Assembly (NCBI RefSeq): GCF_003268655.1
Contig: NZ_CP029642.1
Coordinates: 3,472,001 to 3,536,000, forward strand
Direction: 5' to 3'
DNA from: Arthrobacter dokdonellae
Lineage (GTDB): Bacteria > Actinomycetota > Actinomycetes > Actinomycetales > Micrococcaceae
Length of the DNA stretch: 64,000 nt
Below the pieces are notes generated by a model. It was given only the letters and a program-made list of their open reading frames with translations. It was not told the origin of the DNA and did not search any database. Both the position numbers and the translations under genes were made by a program. Below are positions 63,172-64,000 of this stretch, piece after piece; the stretch's first letter is position 1; every line of letters starts with the position of its first letter.

Positions 63172-63954
63172 CTAAAGCCCCTGCCAGGCGGGCTTGTTGT
63201 CGTAAGCATGGCGATAGGACGCGGCGCGGGCCAGCTTGGCGGCTGCCGCCTCGTCCACGAGGATGGTGGCGTGCGGGTGGAACTGCAGCACGGACGCCGG
63301 GCAGGCGGCGGAAACAGGGCCCTCAACGAAGTCGCGGACGGCCTGCGCCTTGCCGGCGCCGCAGGCCACCAGGACAACGTGGCGGGCATCCATGATGGTG
63401 CCCAGGCCTTGGGTCACCACGTGGTGGGGAACCTGGTCGATGTTGTCAAAGAAGCGGGCATTGTCCTGGCGCGTCTGGTCCGCGAGCGTCTTGATGCGCG
63501 TGCGGGAGGCCAGCGAGGACCCCGGCTCGTTGAAGCCAATGTGCCCGTTGGTCCCGACGCCGAGGATCTGCAGGTCCACCCCGCCGGCTGCCTTGATGGC
63601 TTGCTCGTAGGCGAGGCAGGCCGCGGCGATGTCCGCGGCGCTGCCGTCCGGCCCGTGCACGTTTTCCGGCGCAATGTCGACGCGGTTGGTGAACTCCCGC
63701 CGGATGACCTCGCGGTACGACTCAGGATGGCCCGCGGGCAGCCCCACGTATTCGTCCAGGGCAAAGCCCTGGGCACGGGTGAAGCTCAGGCCGGCTTCGT
63801 CGTGGCGGCGGGCCAGTTCGTCGTAGATGGGCAGCGGGGAGGATCCCGTGGCCAGGCCAAGGACGGCATGGGGCAGTTCGTGGACCAGGGCCTCGATGGC
63901 GTCTGCGGCGAGCGCGCCGACTTCCTTGCTGCTGGGGAGGATGATGACCTCCAT
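63172..63954 (-). CDS. nagB: Glucosamine-6-phosphate deaminase
   Basis: Converts glucosamine-6-phosphate to fructose-6-phosphate and ammonia, 260 residues. LGLATGSSPLPIYDEL binds phosphate. ALDEYVGLPAGHPESYREVI has the catalytic Asp. GVGTNGHIGFNEPGSSLASR carries the active-site Asn/His/Glu, and THVVTQG-type VPHHVVTQGLGTIM follows. ATG 63954 (MEVIILPSS) is chosen over an upstream in-frame ATG on family length. GAAAGGATC lies upstream. Confidence 0.96.
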   Translation of the reverse strand: MEVIILPSSKEVGALAADAIEALVHELPHAVLGLATGSSPLPIYDELARRHDEAGLSFTRAQGFALDEYVGLPAGHPESYREVIRREFTNRVDIAPENVHGPDGSAADIAAACLAYEQAIKAAGGVDLQILGVGTNGHIGFNEPGSSLASRTRIKTLADQTRQDNARFFDNIDQVPHHVVTQGLGTIMDARHVVLVACGAGKAQAVRDFVEGPVSAACPASVLQFHPHATILVDEAAAAKLARAASYRHAYDNKPAWQGL

Positions 63955-64000
63955 GAAACACGATCCTTTCACGGCAGATGGCGTGCCGGTGCTGCGGGGG

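Overview
The window is high-GC chromosomal DNA from an actinobacterium of the Micrococcaceae, most likely Arthrobacter or a close relative. This is inferred from protein resemblance (metal-free MetRS, ilvBNC followed by serA, murI/MBL/rph/rdgB, clpS/DUF2017, DUF3039), frequent GTG starts and G+C richness. No 16S gene is present, so the genus is not proven.

Layout. 1-10 kb: amino-acid biosynthesis on the minus strand: metG (cut by the window edge), serA, and the branched-chain operon ilvB-ilvN-ilvC, which is preceded by a leader peptide and attenuator, then ilvD. 10.2-11.2 kb: tRNA-Lys(CTT), a peroxiredoxin and tRNA-Leu(TAG). 11.4-18 kb: a peptide-type binding lipoprotein, malate:quinone oxidoreductase and an RND-type exporter. 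18.1-26.6 kb: a solitary DUF559 nuclease-like gene bracketed by palindromic repeats, two transport or redox units (MFS; LLM oxidoreductase with MarR), a lipoprotein, an M20 peptidase, an FAH-family enzyme and a GtrA protein. 26.5-33.1 kb: the de novo NAD operon nrtR-nadA-nadB-nadC-nifS, whose genes overlap or nearly touch, with a 23-bp operator-like palindrome upstream. 33.8-38.2 kb: amino-acid permease, hydrolase, phosphoribosyltransferase, a dedicated TrpF and a small zinc-ribbon-like protein. 38.3-39.7 kb: an IS110-family element. 39.9-48.9 kb: MFS, SbcCD, aquaporin, two DUF202 proteins and an ADP-ribosylglycohydrolase. 48.9-49.5 kb: fused and inverted debris of two redox genes. 49.6-57.4 kb: exonuclease-BRCT, DedA, patatin with a structured leader, rdgB, rph, MBL hydrolase and murI. 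57.4-60.3 kb: DUF2017, clpS and the NAD salvage genes pncB and pncA. 60.4-64 kb: a truncated GIY-YIG gene bracketed by inverted repeats, an SF2 helicase, DUF3039 and nagB.

Two themes link the parts. NAD is supplied both by synthesis (nadABC, with a cysteine desulfurase that probably feeds the NadA cluster, under a Nudix-type NrtR regulator) and by salvage (pncB, pncA). The second theme is repeat content. A dispersed hairpin family (four copies) brackets the DUF559 gene, and a second family (three copies) brackets the GIY-YIG gene. Both families also occur alone between genes, and base pairs covary between hairpin copies. The layout resembles REP/RAYT elements but with different nuclease folds, and it is the most novel signal here. 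Several proteins also carry tandem-repeat tails or insertions, especially in the nad operon.
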